Positions 17,303 through 25,602 are shown, numbered from the stretch's first letter. The stretch: 64,000 nt of DNA from Chryseosolibacter histidinae (GCF_018598225.1 NZ_JAHESF010000010.1:173115-237114), one strand, 5' to 3'. Notes: a model not told the origin generated them from the letters alone. Numbers and translations: made by a program.

Positions 17303-17797
17303 ATGAAAGCACTTATTGCTGTTCCATTTTTAATCCTTATGGCGATGACTTCTTCTGCACAAGACACCCAATCCTTTATTGAATACCAGGACGTGTATTC
17401 GGTTTACATTACCAAAGACCTGAAGGCTACCAAAGAATTCTATACAAAGTGGCTCGACTTCGAGATCGTTTTCGAAGCCTCCTGGTTTGTTTACATGCAA
17501 TCGCAGGGCGAACGGAAGATGAGCCTCGCGCTGATCGATGAAACACATCCCTCCACCCCTCCCGCGTACGGCGCTTTTAACGGCAGGGGCAGCTTCCTTA
17601 CACTGCAGGTACAGAACGCCGCTGCTGTTTATGACAAGCTTAAAAACAGGAACGCCCCCATCACTTATCATTTGAAAAAGGAAGACTGGGGCCAGGTCCG
17701 CTTCGGACTCACGGATCCCAACGGACTCTATGTTGATATCGTGGAGCAGATCGAGCCTGCCAGCGGGTATTGGGAAAAATATCTGCCCAGGGAATAG
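17303..17797 (+). CDS. Exported VOC (glyoxalase/bleomycin-resistance) superfamily protein
   Basis: 164 residues from ATG at 17303, giving the signal peptide MKALIAVPFLILMAMTSSAQ. One VOC unit pair follows: 'YSVYITKDLKATKEFYTKWLDFEIVFE', 'GSFLTLQVQNAAAVYDKLK' and 'VRFGLTDPNGLYVDIVEQIEP'. The metal-site Glu in the last strand (DIVEQ) is present. Most VOC proteins are cytoplasmic, so export is unusual. The gene is convergent with the lgt-like gene, whose restored stop lies 17 bp away. Activity cannot be predicted. Confidence 0.87.
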   Translation: MKALIAVPFLILMAMTSSAQDTQSFIEYQDVYSVYITKDLKATKEFYTKWLDFEIVFEASWFVYMQSQGERKMSLALIDETHPSTPPAYGAFNGRGSFLTLQVQNAAAVYDKLKNRNAPITYHLKKEDWGQVRFGLTDPNGLYVDIVEQIEPASGYWEKYLPRE

Positions 17798-17814
17798 TGG
17801 AGCGTAGCGTGAAG

Positions 17815-18628
17815 TTATGAGCAAATGGCGTTGCTGTTTCGCGAAGGCCTGAGCAATAGAAAAAAGCCAGCCATTATAAAAGGGATACTGTCCCATGTTC
17901 AGCACCAGGTGATCTTCGAACGGCTCCTGGCTCACCTTCAGAAACTCACCTGCGAACCTCAGGGTAAAAAGGGTGACGAGGAAAATGCCGGTGACCCTTC
18001 CCTCGGCGATGACATCTCTCCTTTTATACCATATTCGAAAGCATACGACAAAAAGGATCACGCAGACGATCGCTTCATAAAGCTGGGCGGGATGCCGTGG
18101 TACATTGTCAACCCGCATGAAGACAAAAGCCCACGGAACATTGGCAGGTGTGCCGATCACTTCGGAGTTCATGAGGTTCCCCAATCGTATGAAACTTCCG
18201 GTGATGGCCGCGGCGATCACCAGCCTGTCCACCATCCACAGGTAACGCTCGTGATACCTGCGGCAATACAGGTAGATCGCGATCAATACGCCAATAGCAC
18301 CTCCATGGCTCGCGAGACCAGCCAATCCCACAAACTGAAACTCCGGTTCAAGCCTGATGGGCAGGATCTCGATGGGATGAGACCAATAATATAAAGGATC
18401 GTAGAACAGGATATGCCCCAGCCGCGCGCCGAGAAAGGTACCCACGAGCAGGTAGATCGTCAGGCTATTGAACGCTTCCGATGTACGACGCTCTACCTTG
18501 AAGACGTATTCCATAACCTGATGGCTCAGCAGCAAACCCAGCACCCACAGCATGCCATACCACCGCGGTATTTCGAGGCCAGGGAAAATTGACGGGTCTA
18601 TATCCCAGATAATGTAAAGGTATTTCAT
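17815..18628 (-). CDS. lgt: Prolipoprotein diacylglyceryl transferase (Lgt), C-terminus frameshifted
   Basis: The first 247 residues are a good Lgt: PSIFPGLEIPRWYGMLWVLG, GARLGHILFYDP, the catalytic-His motif SHGGAIGVL, the signature RLGNLMNSEVIG, PRHPAQLYEA and the Arg of LRFAGEFLK. After MGQ (codon at 17888-17890) the frame is lost. Shifting by one base restores the expected end SIPFIMAGFFLLLRPSRN and a stop at 17815, as if 8 bp encoding part of 'ILS' were deleted. Unshifted, the frame runs on antisense to the VOC gene down to 17330 (432 residues) and loses the last membrane helix. The protein is probably inactive or misassembled, or the sequence has an error. Confidence 0.8.
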
Positions 18629-18644
18629 GGCTTTGGCAGATCAG

Positions 18645-18833
18645 TCAGCAACCCTGACAACAGACGATGAGAAAAGAATACATGGCGGTATGGCGGATCA
18701 TGCTGCGAAAGATGGTAGCCATCCGGTTGTGCGGTGTTTCGATGATATGCAGTACTTCATCGTCCGTTATCGGAGGCAGGCTGTTCATAAGCCTGAACTG
18801 ACTCCATGCGGGTTTGAATCTATTTAAGTTCAT
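18645..18833 (-). CDS. Small one-helix partner of the ECF sigma factor
   Basis: A 62-residue protein. The N-terminus (MNLNRFKPAWSQFRLMNSLPPITDDEVLHIIE) is soluble and amphipathic. A short hydrophobic end (MYSFLIVCCQGC) could be one membrane helix. It overlaps the sigma factor gene by 14 bp. Small proteins starting with 'MDLNxFKxxWxxFKxxN' behind ECF sigma genes recur in Cytophagales in my recollection; a membrane anti-sigma role is inferred by position only. It is much shorter than classical anti-sigma factors. Confidence 0.65.
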   Translation of the reverse strand: MNLNRFKPAWSQFRLMNSLPPITDDEVLHIIETPHNRMATIFRSMIRHTAMYSFLIVCCQGC

Positions 18834-19314
18834 GGTCTTTGGTGTTATAGAGCTCCCGAAGCTTCGTCCTGATCCTGTTCAGCCGCGTGCTGATGTTCGT
18901 TTCCGTGAAGCCGAGCATGATGCCGGTCTCTTTGTGGCTGTACCCTTCCAGGTTGAGGATCACGATCGCCTTGTCTGTACTTTCGAGATAATGGATCACC
19001 TGCATCAGCTGCTGCAGGGTATCGTCTGCCGCGGCAGTGATACCTTCGTGCGCATCAGAAAGCGACTCCTGTGGCACTGACCGCCTTTCTTTCCTGATCT
19101 TCGACAGGATGGTGTTGAGGCTTACTTTATAGATCCACGTGCTGACGCTGCACTCATTTCTGAACGTGGGAAACGACCGCCAAAGCTGCAGAATGATATC
19201 CTGCCGGGTATCTCTCCTGTCTTCTTCAAGCCTGTAATAAACGTGGCAGAGGCTGTTGATAATGCCCTGATGCGTTTTTATTACTTCCAGGAAAACCGTT
19301 TTGTCTCGATCCAT
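18820..19314 (-). CDS. ECF-type RNA polymerase sigma factor
   Basis: 164 residues from ATG at 19314 (MDRDKTVFLEVIKTHQGI); a further 16-codon extension upstream is unlikely. Region 2 has LCHVYYRLEEDRRDTRQDIILQLWRSFPTF and 'CSVSTWIYKVSLNTILSKIRK'. Region 4 has 'STDKAIVILNLEGYSHKETGIMLGFTETNISTRLNRIRTKL', a normal helix-turn-helix. The downstream 62-residue gene overlaps it. The upstream region contains a T10G9 homopolymer tract about 60 bp before the start. Confidence 0.93.
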   Translation of the reverse strand: MDRDKTVFLEVIKTHQGIINSLCHVYYRLEEDRRDTRQDIILQLWRSFPTFRNECSVSTWIYKVSLNTILSKIRKERRSVPQESLSDAHEGITAAADDTLQQLMQVIHYLESTDKAIVILNLEGYSHKETGIMLGFTETNISTRLNRIRTKLRELYNTKDHELK

Positions 19315-19374
19315 GGGTGCAGGTCTTACTATTATTAGTGACCAATCCGGCATAAATGTCACAGAGGGGAGTAA

Positions 19375-19393
19375 TTTTTTTTTTGGGGGGGGG
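19375..19393. repeat. Homopolymer tract T10G9 upstream of the sigma factor gene
   Basis: Ten T followed by nine G on the plus strand, i.e. C9A10 about 60 bp upstream of the sigma start. Such tracts change length by slippage and can tune promoter spacing. It is also a likely site of sequencing error. Confidence 0.75.
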
Positions 19394-19429
19394 AAGGCAG
19401 GATATACAAAGTGCTTCCTCCGACCAGGG

Positions 19430-19457
19430 ATTCTTAGTTCTTACTCCTGGCTTCTTC
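19430..19457. repeat. Heptad array, family F5-like
   Basis: Units ATTCTTA, GTTCTTA, CTCCTGG, CTTCTTC with 7-bp spacing, ending at the stop codon of the PAS gene (19458). A weaker related stretch (CTTTCCTT, ACCCTTA, CTCCCTT) lies on the other side of that gene near 20140-20165. Confidence 0.5.
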
Positions 19458-20120
19458 TCAAACCGAATTAGCCCTGATCACGGTATCGCGGATCACCATG
19501 TCGAGTTGTGTTACTGTTTTCTCCAGCATGGCAATGATTTTGCGGTTGTCTTCCGTGAGCGATGTTTTGTCAAGGATATGCACGAGCCCGAGGATGGTGG
19601 CAATGGGCTGGCGCGTTTTATGCGATTGGATCCATGAGATCTGGCGCAGCTGCTCGTTTTGCTTTTCGATCTGCAGCTCCTTCTTCTTGCGCTCACTGAT
19701 GTCCACGATCCGAAGCGCTACGCCTATGACCTTCCCCTTGTCATAAACCGGCGTATATTCCGTGCGTATCCAGACAGTGAGGTTATGATAGCGCATCTCG
19801 CGTTCAGTGGTAACGGGACATCCGGAGGCAATAGCCTGTGAAAAATTATCCTGGAAGGTCATGAACACGGCCTCTTCGCCGTCGCGTTGATAACTCATAA
19901 AGCTGTCTCCTACCTGCAGGTCTTTTCCGTATTGCAGCTTGCTAAAATGTAACGCCCTTTTATTGAAGAATATGATCCGGAAATCCAGTGAGATCAGAAT
20001 GATAAACGACTGCGTACTGTCGCATATAGCCCTCATGATCTGGTCCGATCGCTTCGCCTGCTCCTGAAACTCCATGGCCTCAGAAGAGCACTGCTCACAT
20101 ACTGACTTTTTCATAACCAT
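19458..20120 (-). CDS. PAS-HisKA protein lacking a kinase ATPase domain
   Basis: A 220-residue cytoplasmic protein. A PAS domain (about 25-140: SFIILISLDFRIIFFNKRAL, WIRTEYTPVYDKGKVIGVALRIVDISERK) is joined by a short coiled helix (KKKELQIEKQNEQL) to a HisKA-like hairpin with 'QSHKTRQPIATILGLVHIL'. The phosphoacceptor His is present. The frame stops after the second HisKA helix, so no HATPase domain follows, and none is encoded nearby. This matches a Bacteroidota class of short PAS proteins. It may exchange phosphate with, or dimerise with, a full-length kinase (inference). It starts with CxxC (CEQCSSE) near the N-terminus. Confidence 0.85.
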   Translation of the reverse strand: MVMKKSVCEQCSSEAMEFQEQAKRSDQIMRAICDSTQSFIILISLDFRIIFFNKRALHFSKLQYGKDLQVGDSFMSYQRDGEEAVFMTFQDNFSQAIASGCPVTTEREMRYHNLTVWIRTEYTPVYDKGKVIGVALRIVDISERKKKELQIEKQNEQLRQISWIQSHKTRQPIATILGLVHILDKTSLTEDNRKIIAMLEKTVTQLDMVIRDTVIRANSV

Positions 20121-20438
20121 CTATATTACCAACTAGCCTTAACTTTCCTTACCCTTACTCCCTTGCCCGCCGAAGCTTCAGCGAAGGAGGTTAATTCTTA
20201 CGCCTTAATTTTTCTCACCCCACCCCTTCTCCGGCAAATCACTCATCTGCAACACCAGCTTTCCGCCGTTAACAATATCGGAATGACGGATGCGGAACAA
20301 GCAACGGATAAACCTGGTCTGCATGTTGCTGCTGGCCAGGGCACCAGTGGCGATGAATAATAAAATCGAAGACAATATTTTTTTTCTGATCACAGCACCG
20401 GTTATCATAACACTTGTTAACATTCCCCTGAACGAACT
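20121..20438. other. Intergenic region holding a glycoside-hydrolase remnant
   Basis: 318 bp. It holds the tail of a GH92-like gene (20205-20294) and a minus-strand frame starting at 20423 whose first part looks like a weak signal peptide (RKKILSSILLFIATGALAS). That frame merges into the GH92 tail, so it is most likely a decayed fusion rather than a gene. Confidence 0.5.
20205..20294 (-). pseudogene. C-terminal remnant of a GH92 alpha-mannosidase gene
   Basis: The last 29 codons before the stop read HSDIVNGGKLVLQMSD and LPEKGWGEKN. That is the usual C-terminal strand pattern of GH92 enzymes (SH-x-D-I-x-x-GG-x-L-x-F-x-M-x-x-x-P-x-x-x-WG). The intact GH92 at 37666 has the aligned but diverged SHAALMKGAVIDFGMSAKPN. 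Nothing upstream in any frame continues the enzyme, so most of the gene has been lost. It sits directly behind the susCD-GH89-acetyltransferase operon, where a GH92 would fit. Confidence 0.6.
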
Positions 20439-21620
20439 TCAGATCCTGATATAAATTCTCCTTCTGTCGAGCCACCATGCTGCGCACCAGCAAACCATCA
20501 TAAAACAAATGGCTGTAGCCAGCGCCCCTGCGGCACCGGGTAACAGGCGTTGGAAAACAGCCACGCTCACCCATTCAAAAACCGGCTCACCCGAAGGCAG
20601 GCTGACCATCATCAGCACGATGTAAAGCAACTCTGACAGGAGATAAATGAACAAAGGGTTCTTTCCAAATACGGTAAAAAAATGGGTGGCAAAATTCCTT
20701 TCCCTGATCTCCACCCAGTAGATGAGCACTGACAGCACCAGGATATCGATGCCCGTGGTATACAGCACAAAGGAGCTTGTCCAAAGCTTTTTGGAAATGG
20801 GAAATGCAAGATCCCACGCCAACGCCGTGACTACCAGTAGCAGGCCTGCTATCATCATGCGGACAAGTGATTCAAAGGACCTCCCTTTTTGCTGGATGAA
20901 AAGTCCTGCCCAATAACCGATCAGCACGTTGACCACCGCGGGCAAGGTGCTGAGGATGCCTTCCGGATCAAAGGGCACCACATCTTTCTTATAAATGTGG
21001 CTTTCGCCCAGCAGGAAGATATCAAGCCTGGCAATGGCGTTCCCTCCCATTGTGAACTCCGCTCCGGGATCGCCGAACATATATAACACACCCCAGTAGG
21101 CCAGCAACAGCAAGGCGCCGATGATGACGGTGGTTTCCTGCGACAGGTAACGCACCAGCAATGCTGCACTCAGGTAACAGATGGCGATGCGTTGAAGAAC
21201 ACCCATGATGCGGGTATCACTGAATGGTTTCATCACCCATGCGCCGTCCGGCAACGGAGTGAAGAACGGAAACCAGTACATGAGATATCCTGCAAGGAAA
21301 ATCAGCACGAAACGCCGGATCACTTTGCTTAGAAAAACAGTCTCCGGAACCCGGGCCAGTTTCTTCTCCGAGAAGCTCATGGCGTTGCCGACAGCAAAAA
21401 GAAAAGAAGGAAAGATCAGGTCGGCCAGCGTAAAGCCCAACCACCGGGCGTGTACCAGGTACGAATAAAGTGGAGCGCCTTTGCCTGGTGTGTTCACGAT
21501 GATCATCAGGCAGATGGTGATGCCACGAAATACATCGAGGGAAAGGAAACGTTGCGCGTCTGTGACGCTGTTGCTTTTTTCGCTTGCCTGGGCTTGAATC
21601 ACGTGCGCTGGCTTCTCCAT
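20439..21620 (-). CDS. Heparan-alpha-glucosaminide N-acetyltransferase-like membrane acyltransferase (DUF5009/NagX type)
   Basis: A 393-residue integral membrane protein with about ten helices. The N-terminal motifs RFLSLDVFRGITICLMIIVN and 'HARWLGFTLADLIFPSFLFAVG' match the HGSNAT/DUF5009 family; the His before the W-x-G-x-T-x-A-D motif is the conserved acetyl-carrying residue in that family. Later motifs are RIMGVLQRIAICYL and FGKNPLFIYLLSE. In lysosomes HGSNAT acetylates terminal glucosamine, so that GH89 can release it. Here the gene is 7 bp behind a GH89 gene, the same functional order. The bacterial substrate is unproven. Confidence 0.88.
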   Translation of the reverse strand: MEKPAHVIQAQASEKSNSVTDAQRFLSLDVFRGITICLMIIVNTPGKGAPLYSYLVHARWLGFTLADLIFPSFLFAVGNAMSFSEKKLARVPETVFLSKVIRRFVLIFLAGYLMYWFPFFTPLPDGAWVMKPFSDTRIMGVLQRIAICYLSAALLVRYLSQETTVIIGALLLLAYWGVLYMFGDPGAEFTMGGNAIARLDIFLLGESHIYKKDVVPFDPEGILSTLPAVVNVLIGYWAGLFIQQKGRSFESLVRMMIAGLLLVVTALAWDLAFPISKKLWTSSFVLYTTGIDILVLSVLIYWVEIRERNFATHFFTVFGKNPLFIYLLSELLYIVLMMVSLPSGEPVFEWVSVAVFQRLLPGAAGALATAICFMMVCWCAAWWLDRRRIYIRI

Positions 21621-21627
21621 CGTTCGG

Positions 21628-23835
21628 TCAATTATAAGAGCTTTCGATCACAGTTCTGTACCGGTCATGGAGCTGCTGCGCGATCTTAACAGGATCGCCG
21701 GATGATTGTGTCGGAAAATCCTTGCGGGCATTTACCCAGCGCCACTCCCATTTCCTGATGTCTGCTTCAAAGCTGTCGAGGTTCGGTCCCGTTTTATTCT
21801 TCAAAGAATATTGCAGTACCTGGAAAAACTGTTCCCAACGTGGCTTGTAAAAATCGCTGATGAGGCCGCTCCACTGCCGGCAGGCATATTCATGAAGGCG
21901 GTTGTCTTCACCGCCCCAGAGGGTGATCAGGTTGCGTGCATTGCGTTCATACAGGTTTTGCTCTTCCGGAGTTTTGCCGCAGCTGCGGGCCTGTACGATC
22001 CACGGTCCCAGCAGGAAATCTTTGCGGGAAGCCAGCAGCTTATCGAGGTCACTCATCAACGAAAGGAACTGGCTGCTGTGCGTGGAGAAAGCAGCAAGGT
22101 CTTTTTCGTTGAAAGCCTTTACTGCGCGGGCATGAAGCACCAAGGCATAATTGGCAAGTACCTGGCGGGTAACGTCTACCAGGTCGTACCGGTAGCCATC
22201 AAATTTTTTACAGGTTGGTGAAGCCAGCAACAGCTCGTCCCATGCGGGAAGCAGGTCTGCCGGGGCATAATTCAGCCGTGTTTTCGCCCAGCGCCTTTCC
22301 GCTTCAAGGGTGGGGCGCGCCACGATGATCGATTCGGCACCATCGCGAATATCCTTTCCGTTGTACACCGTCTGTCTCAGCACGTGCCATGCTTGAAGGG
22401 CGTGACTGTCCTGGCTTCCGTACCTGTTCTGAATATAGGCGGGCAGCCACGCATCGAGGTCGATGGGCTCGTTCCTCCAGGTGTGATCCGTCATCAACTC
22501 ATATAGCACAGGGTTCTGCTCAATGCCTTCCATCGTGAGTCCTATACCTTTCATTTTCCCTGAAGTCGTGTCTTTCAAGGCGAGCGATGCTCCCGAAGCT
22601 ACACCATCGATACGCCCGAACAGGCTGATGTTACCCCCAAAGTTGTGGAGCATGTTCCAGATCCAGGGCTTTCCATAAAACGCCTCCGTGCGTTTCCAGA
22701 CCGGCTCGATTTCGGCGGCGAGGTCGAGGATGATCATTCGATCGTCAGGCACGGCGCCAAGCAACGCTTTGATCTGCGGTGCATGCCAGAACTTCCGGTC
22801 ACTGTAAAACAACCAGCCCTGCATCACCCAGGTGGCCTGCGGATCGGCGGCTTTCATACCTTCATAGACCCGCTTGCCCAACAATGAAAGATATGCAGGT
22901 TCATCAGAGGGAGGCTCGTTCTCATTGAAGGTATCGGCAGAATACAGGTGGTCGGTGCCATAGACCTGGTTTTGCTTCTCGAGGAATTTCCGGGCAATGA
23001 CGGCGAACAGCGAATCTTCCGGATCAAGGATGTAGGTATCGGCAAACCCATTGCCCCAATTCGTTTTTTTCAGTTTCGCCGACGGAAAACGTTTTGCAAA
23101 TGATGGCGGCACGTGACCGGTAAAGGCGGGGAGCACGGGCTTCATGCCAAGCTCGCGCAGACGGTTCACGATCTTTTGCTGAAGCACCTTGTGACTCTCC
23201 ACCCACTTCTGTGGCAGCGGTCCACCCCATGCGTCGAGGTTGCCCATCCAAAACCAGGCGAAGTAGGCAGGTCCGCTGAAAAATCCCCGGAGCTCCTCGT
23301 CTGAAAATCCAATGTCGCGGTATACCTGTTGCCAGACGTATTCCTGCCCCGTAATGGCCAGTGGCATGTTGATGCCGTGGAGCGCCATCCAATCGATCTC
23401 CTTCTCCCAGCGCGGCCAGTCCCACCAGCTCATGCTGTAGTTGAACGTACAATAGTTGAGGTAATAACGGTATGCATAGGGGCTGCTGCGACGCACTTTC
23501 GCAGGAACTTGTGGCAGCGGATCCGGCAGGTTGATGTTGATGCCGTTCCAGGTGATCTGCCCATGGCCATATTCTTTAATATAATAATACAACGCCGAGG
23601 CAATGGATACACCGTTGCTTCCGCGCAGGATAATGAGGCCGTCCCTGCTTTCGATCTCGAATGCATCGCCCGACGACGATGGCAGCAACTCCACCACGAA
23701 CCTATCGGCATATTCAGGCACTACACGCCTGATCAACGCTTTTGCCGACCGGACCTCGTGCTGGGCCCATGAGCTTGCAGATAAGCACAGCAGCGCGCAG
23801 GTAAAAATTATATTCAGGCGTACGTTCAATCTCAT
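21628..23835 (-). CDS. Alpha-N-acetylglucosaminidase, GH89 (NAGLU family)
   Basis: A 735-residue exported enzyme with the signal peptide FTCALLCLSASSWAQ. The three NAGLU parts are visible: N-terminal domain (about 28-105), TIM-barrel (about 110-440, starting SPYAYRYYLNYCTFNYSMSWW) and C-terminal helical domain. Conserved segments include 'WWDWPRWEKEIDWMALHGIN', 'GQEYVWQQVY', 'PAFTGHVP', 'ADTFNENEP' and 'TMEGIEQNPVLYEL'. The last two carry the catalytic Glu pair by family knowledge. The enzyme removes terminal alpha-GlcNAc from heparan-type or mucin-type glycans. It follows susD behind a hairpin terminator and precedes the acetyltransferase. Confidence 0.95.
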   Translation of the reverse strand: MRLNVRLNIIFTCALLCLSASSWAQHEVRSAKALIRRVVPEYADRFVVELLPSSSGDAFEIESRDGLIILRGSNGVSIASALYYYIKEYGHGQITWNGININLPDPLPQVPAKVRRSSPYAYRYYLNYCTFNYSMSWWDWPRWEKEIDWMALHGINMPLAITGQEYVWQQVYRDIGFSDEELRGFFSGPAYFAWFWMGNLDAWGGPLPQKWVESHKVLQQKIVNRLRELGMKPVLPAFTGHVPPSFAKRFPSAKLKKTNWGNGFADTYILDPEDSLFAVIARKFLEKQNQVYGTDHLYSADTFNENEPPSDEPAYLSLLGKRVYEGMKAADPQATWVMQGWLFYSDRKFWHAPQIKALLGAVPDDRMIILDLAAEIEPVWKRTEAFYGKPWIWNMLHNFGGNISLFGRIDGVASGASLALKDTTSGKMKGIGLTMEGIEQNPVLYELMTDHTWRNEPIDLDAWLPAYIQNRYGSQDSHALQAWHVLRQTVYNGKDIRDGAESIIVARPTLEAERRWAKTRLNYAPADLLPAWDELLLASPTCKKFDGYRYDLVDVTRQVLANYALVLHARAVKAFNEKDLAAFSTHSSQFLSLMSDLDKLLASRKDFLLGPWIVQARSCGKTPEEQNLYERNARNLITLWGGEDNRLHEYACRQWSGLISDFYKPRWEQFFQVLQYSLKNKTGPNLDSFEADIRKWEWRWVNARKDFPTQSSGDPVKIAQQLHDRYRTVIESSYN

Positions 23836-23874
23836 GGATCAATTGAATTTTCATTGATAACGGTAAAAGTGCAA

Positions 23875-23914
23875 TCGAAAAAACGAAGGGTGGCACGTAA
23901 CCCCGAAGCCACCC
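23875..23914 (-). terminator. Hairpin with T-run between susD and GH89 genes
   Basis: On the minus strand GGGTGGC (from 23914) pairs with GCCACCC (23894-23888), and a short T-rich run (TTCGTTTTTT) follows. It lies in the 123-bp gap behind susD. This is a plausible attenuator that lowers GH89 expression relative to SusCD. Confidence 0.7.
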
Positions 23915-23958
23915 CCGTTTCTCCACACCCACTCAATCTTTCCTTCTGCACCAGCGTC

Positions 23959-25602
23959 TTAATAACCTGGATTTTGTGACAATAACTTGTTCACGCTTGT
24001 TGCATTTGTAGGGATGGGAAATAACCGTTTGTTCGGATCACTGCTGGTTTTGAATCCCCATGTTCCTTCATATTTTCCAAAACGGATCATGTCATTTCGA
24101 TGCCATCCTTCCCAGGCAAACTCACGACAACGTTCCGCATAGATGTCATCAAGTGTTACGCTGCCCAACGCTGCCGATGTAGTGCGAACAGCTCTTAACA
24201 TATTGACCAACGATAAAGGCGTGTGGCCAAGCGTTGCGTTACCTCCGCGCTGGATAGCTTCCGCCTTCATCAGAATAATATCCGAATAACGGAAAACAGG
24301 AATATCATTGTTCTGATTTCTGCTGGTGGATGTGGCATCCGGATAAAATTTGATATTGCGGTACCCCATGTTCCAGGCCACTTCATCATTACCACAATCA
24401 AATAATTCTACGGATTGTCTCAGTGTAATATTGGGCACAAGATTCAGCTGGAACGTATACGGTGTATTATCACCCGGGTAAGCAATGGCATCATAACCTG
24501 CCTTAGTGGTAGTGATGTTCAGTGGCGTCACACCATTGGGAAGGTATTGCAGGCCCGTTAACCATTGTTTATTTCTAACATCGTTTGCATCGTTGAAGTA
24601 TGCATAGTACTCTGGCAGGGTGCTGGCAGGGCCGCCCGGCGTATAGGGAATGTTGAAATAATTGTAACCGGCTCCTGCTGCCACTTTTCCCATAGAGCGC
24701 GGCACATCATAACGCGCCTTATAATTTGCAGACCGGCCGACGTTGCCAACCGACGTGGCGTCAAACGGTATCGCGAAAATAAATTCGTTCTTACTTCCAG
24801 GCGATGTCGGTCCGTTGGTTGGGTAGAACATCACAAGGTAGTCTGCTATTGACGCTAAGCTGAATTTACCGGAGCTGATGATAGCATCGCAGGCTGCAAT
24901 ACAATCATTGTTCCGCTCCGTTCCGGTGTACTCTAAAGCGTTGATATACATTTTCGCCAATAAAGCCTGAGCGGTGTAGTAGTTGGGACGCCCATAAGTA
25001 GAAACATCATTCTTTGTGCTCAGGTATGGCAAACAGGCCTTGATCTCATCTTCAATGTATTTAAACACCTCTGCTCTTGGAACTGTTGGATGCTGGTACA
25101 GCTCGCCATATCCTTTTATAATGGGCACGTTACCATAATTATCCATCAGCATAAAATAGGCGAACGCTTTCACCATTCTGATCTCCGCCAGGTTGGTATT
25201 TTTAAAAGCGCTTTCCGGCTCGTTGGTCCCCAAGATCGACAACGTTTGATTTGCCATACCTATAATGGCAGATAACCAGTACCAGTTGCCATTCACATAA
25301 CCATTGTCTTTCGTCCAGCTGTGATAGTGCATCTCTTTGTTCTGTCCGCCATCGAACCAGTTACCTCCTCTCGCTGGCATAATGCCTTCATCCGTACTGT
25401 AACATTGCTGAAAGAAATACTCTGTAGCATAGTTCCCTCTTAAGGCTGCATAAACCTGTCCGGAGGCCGCAATAAACTGAACTGAATCACGCGGAAAAAC
25501 ATCCGGTGTCAATTGTGTGGTGATCGGTACATCCAAATCCTGACACGCTATCAATGCGCTGAAGATCAGTATGGGAAAAATATATTTAGTTATCTTTTTC
25601 AT
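23959..25602 (-). CDS. susD: SusD/RagB-type surface glycan-binding lipoprotein
   Basis: A 547-residue lipoprotein: the signal MKKITKYIFPILIFSALIAC ends in the lipobox LIAC, followed by QDLDVP. TPR-like helices and family motifs are present: 'RMVKAFAYFMLMDNYGNVPII', 'AQALLAKMYINAL', 'VFRYSDIILMKAEA' and the C-terminal 'ERCREFAWEGWHRNDMIRFGKYE'. SusD proteins bind the glycan at the cell surface and form a lid on SusC. It starts 24 bp behind susC. The ligand cannot be read from sequence, but the neighbouring GH89 points to an alpha-GlcNAc-containing glycan. Confidence 0.97.
   Translation of the reverse strand: MKKITKYIFPILIFSALIACQDLDVPITTQLTPDVFPRDSVQFIAASGQVYAALRGNYATEYFFQQCYSTDEGIMPARGGNWFDGGQNKEMHYHSWTKDNGYVNGNWYWLSAIIGMANQTLSILGTNEPESAFKNTNLAEIRMVKAFAYFMLMDNYGNVPIIKGYGELYQHPTVPRAEVFKYIEDEIKACLPYLSTKNDVSTYGRPNYYTAQALLAKMYINALEYTGTERNNDCIAACDAIISSGKFSLASIADYLVMFYPTNGPTSPGSKNEFIFAIPFDATSVGNVGRSANYKARYDVPRSMGKVAAGAGYNYFNIPYTPGGPASTLPEYYAYFNDANDVRNKQWLTGLQYLPNGVTPLNITTTKAGYDAIAYPGDNTPYTFQLNLVPNITLRQSVELFDCGNDEVAWNMGYRNIKFYPDATSTSRNQNNDIPVFRYSDIILMKAEAIQRGGNATLGHTPLSLVNMLRAVRTTSAALGSVTLDDIYAERCREFAWEGWHRNDMIRFGKYEGTWGFKTSSDPNKRLFPIPTNATSVNKLLSQNPGY

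Noticed and set aside
17330..17814. C-terminal 160 residues of the unshifted lgt frame
   Set aside because: They are antisense to the VOC gene, have no membrane helix, and the shifted frame gives the expected Lgt end.
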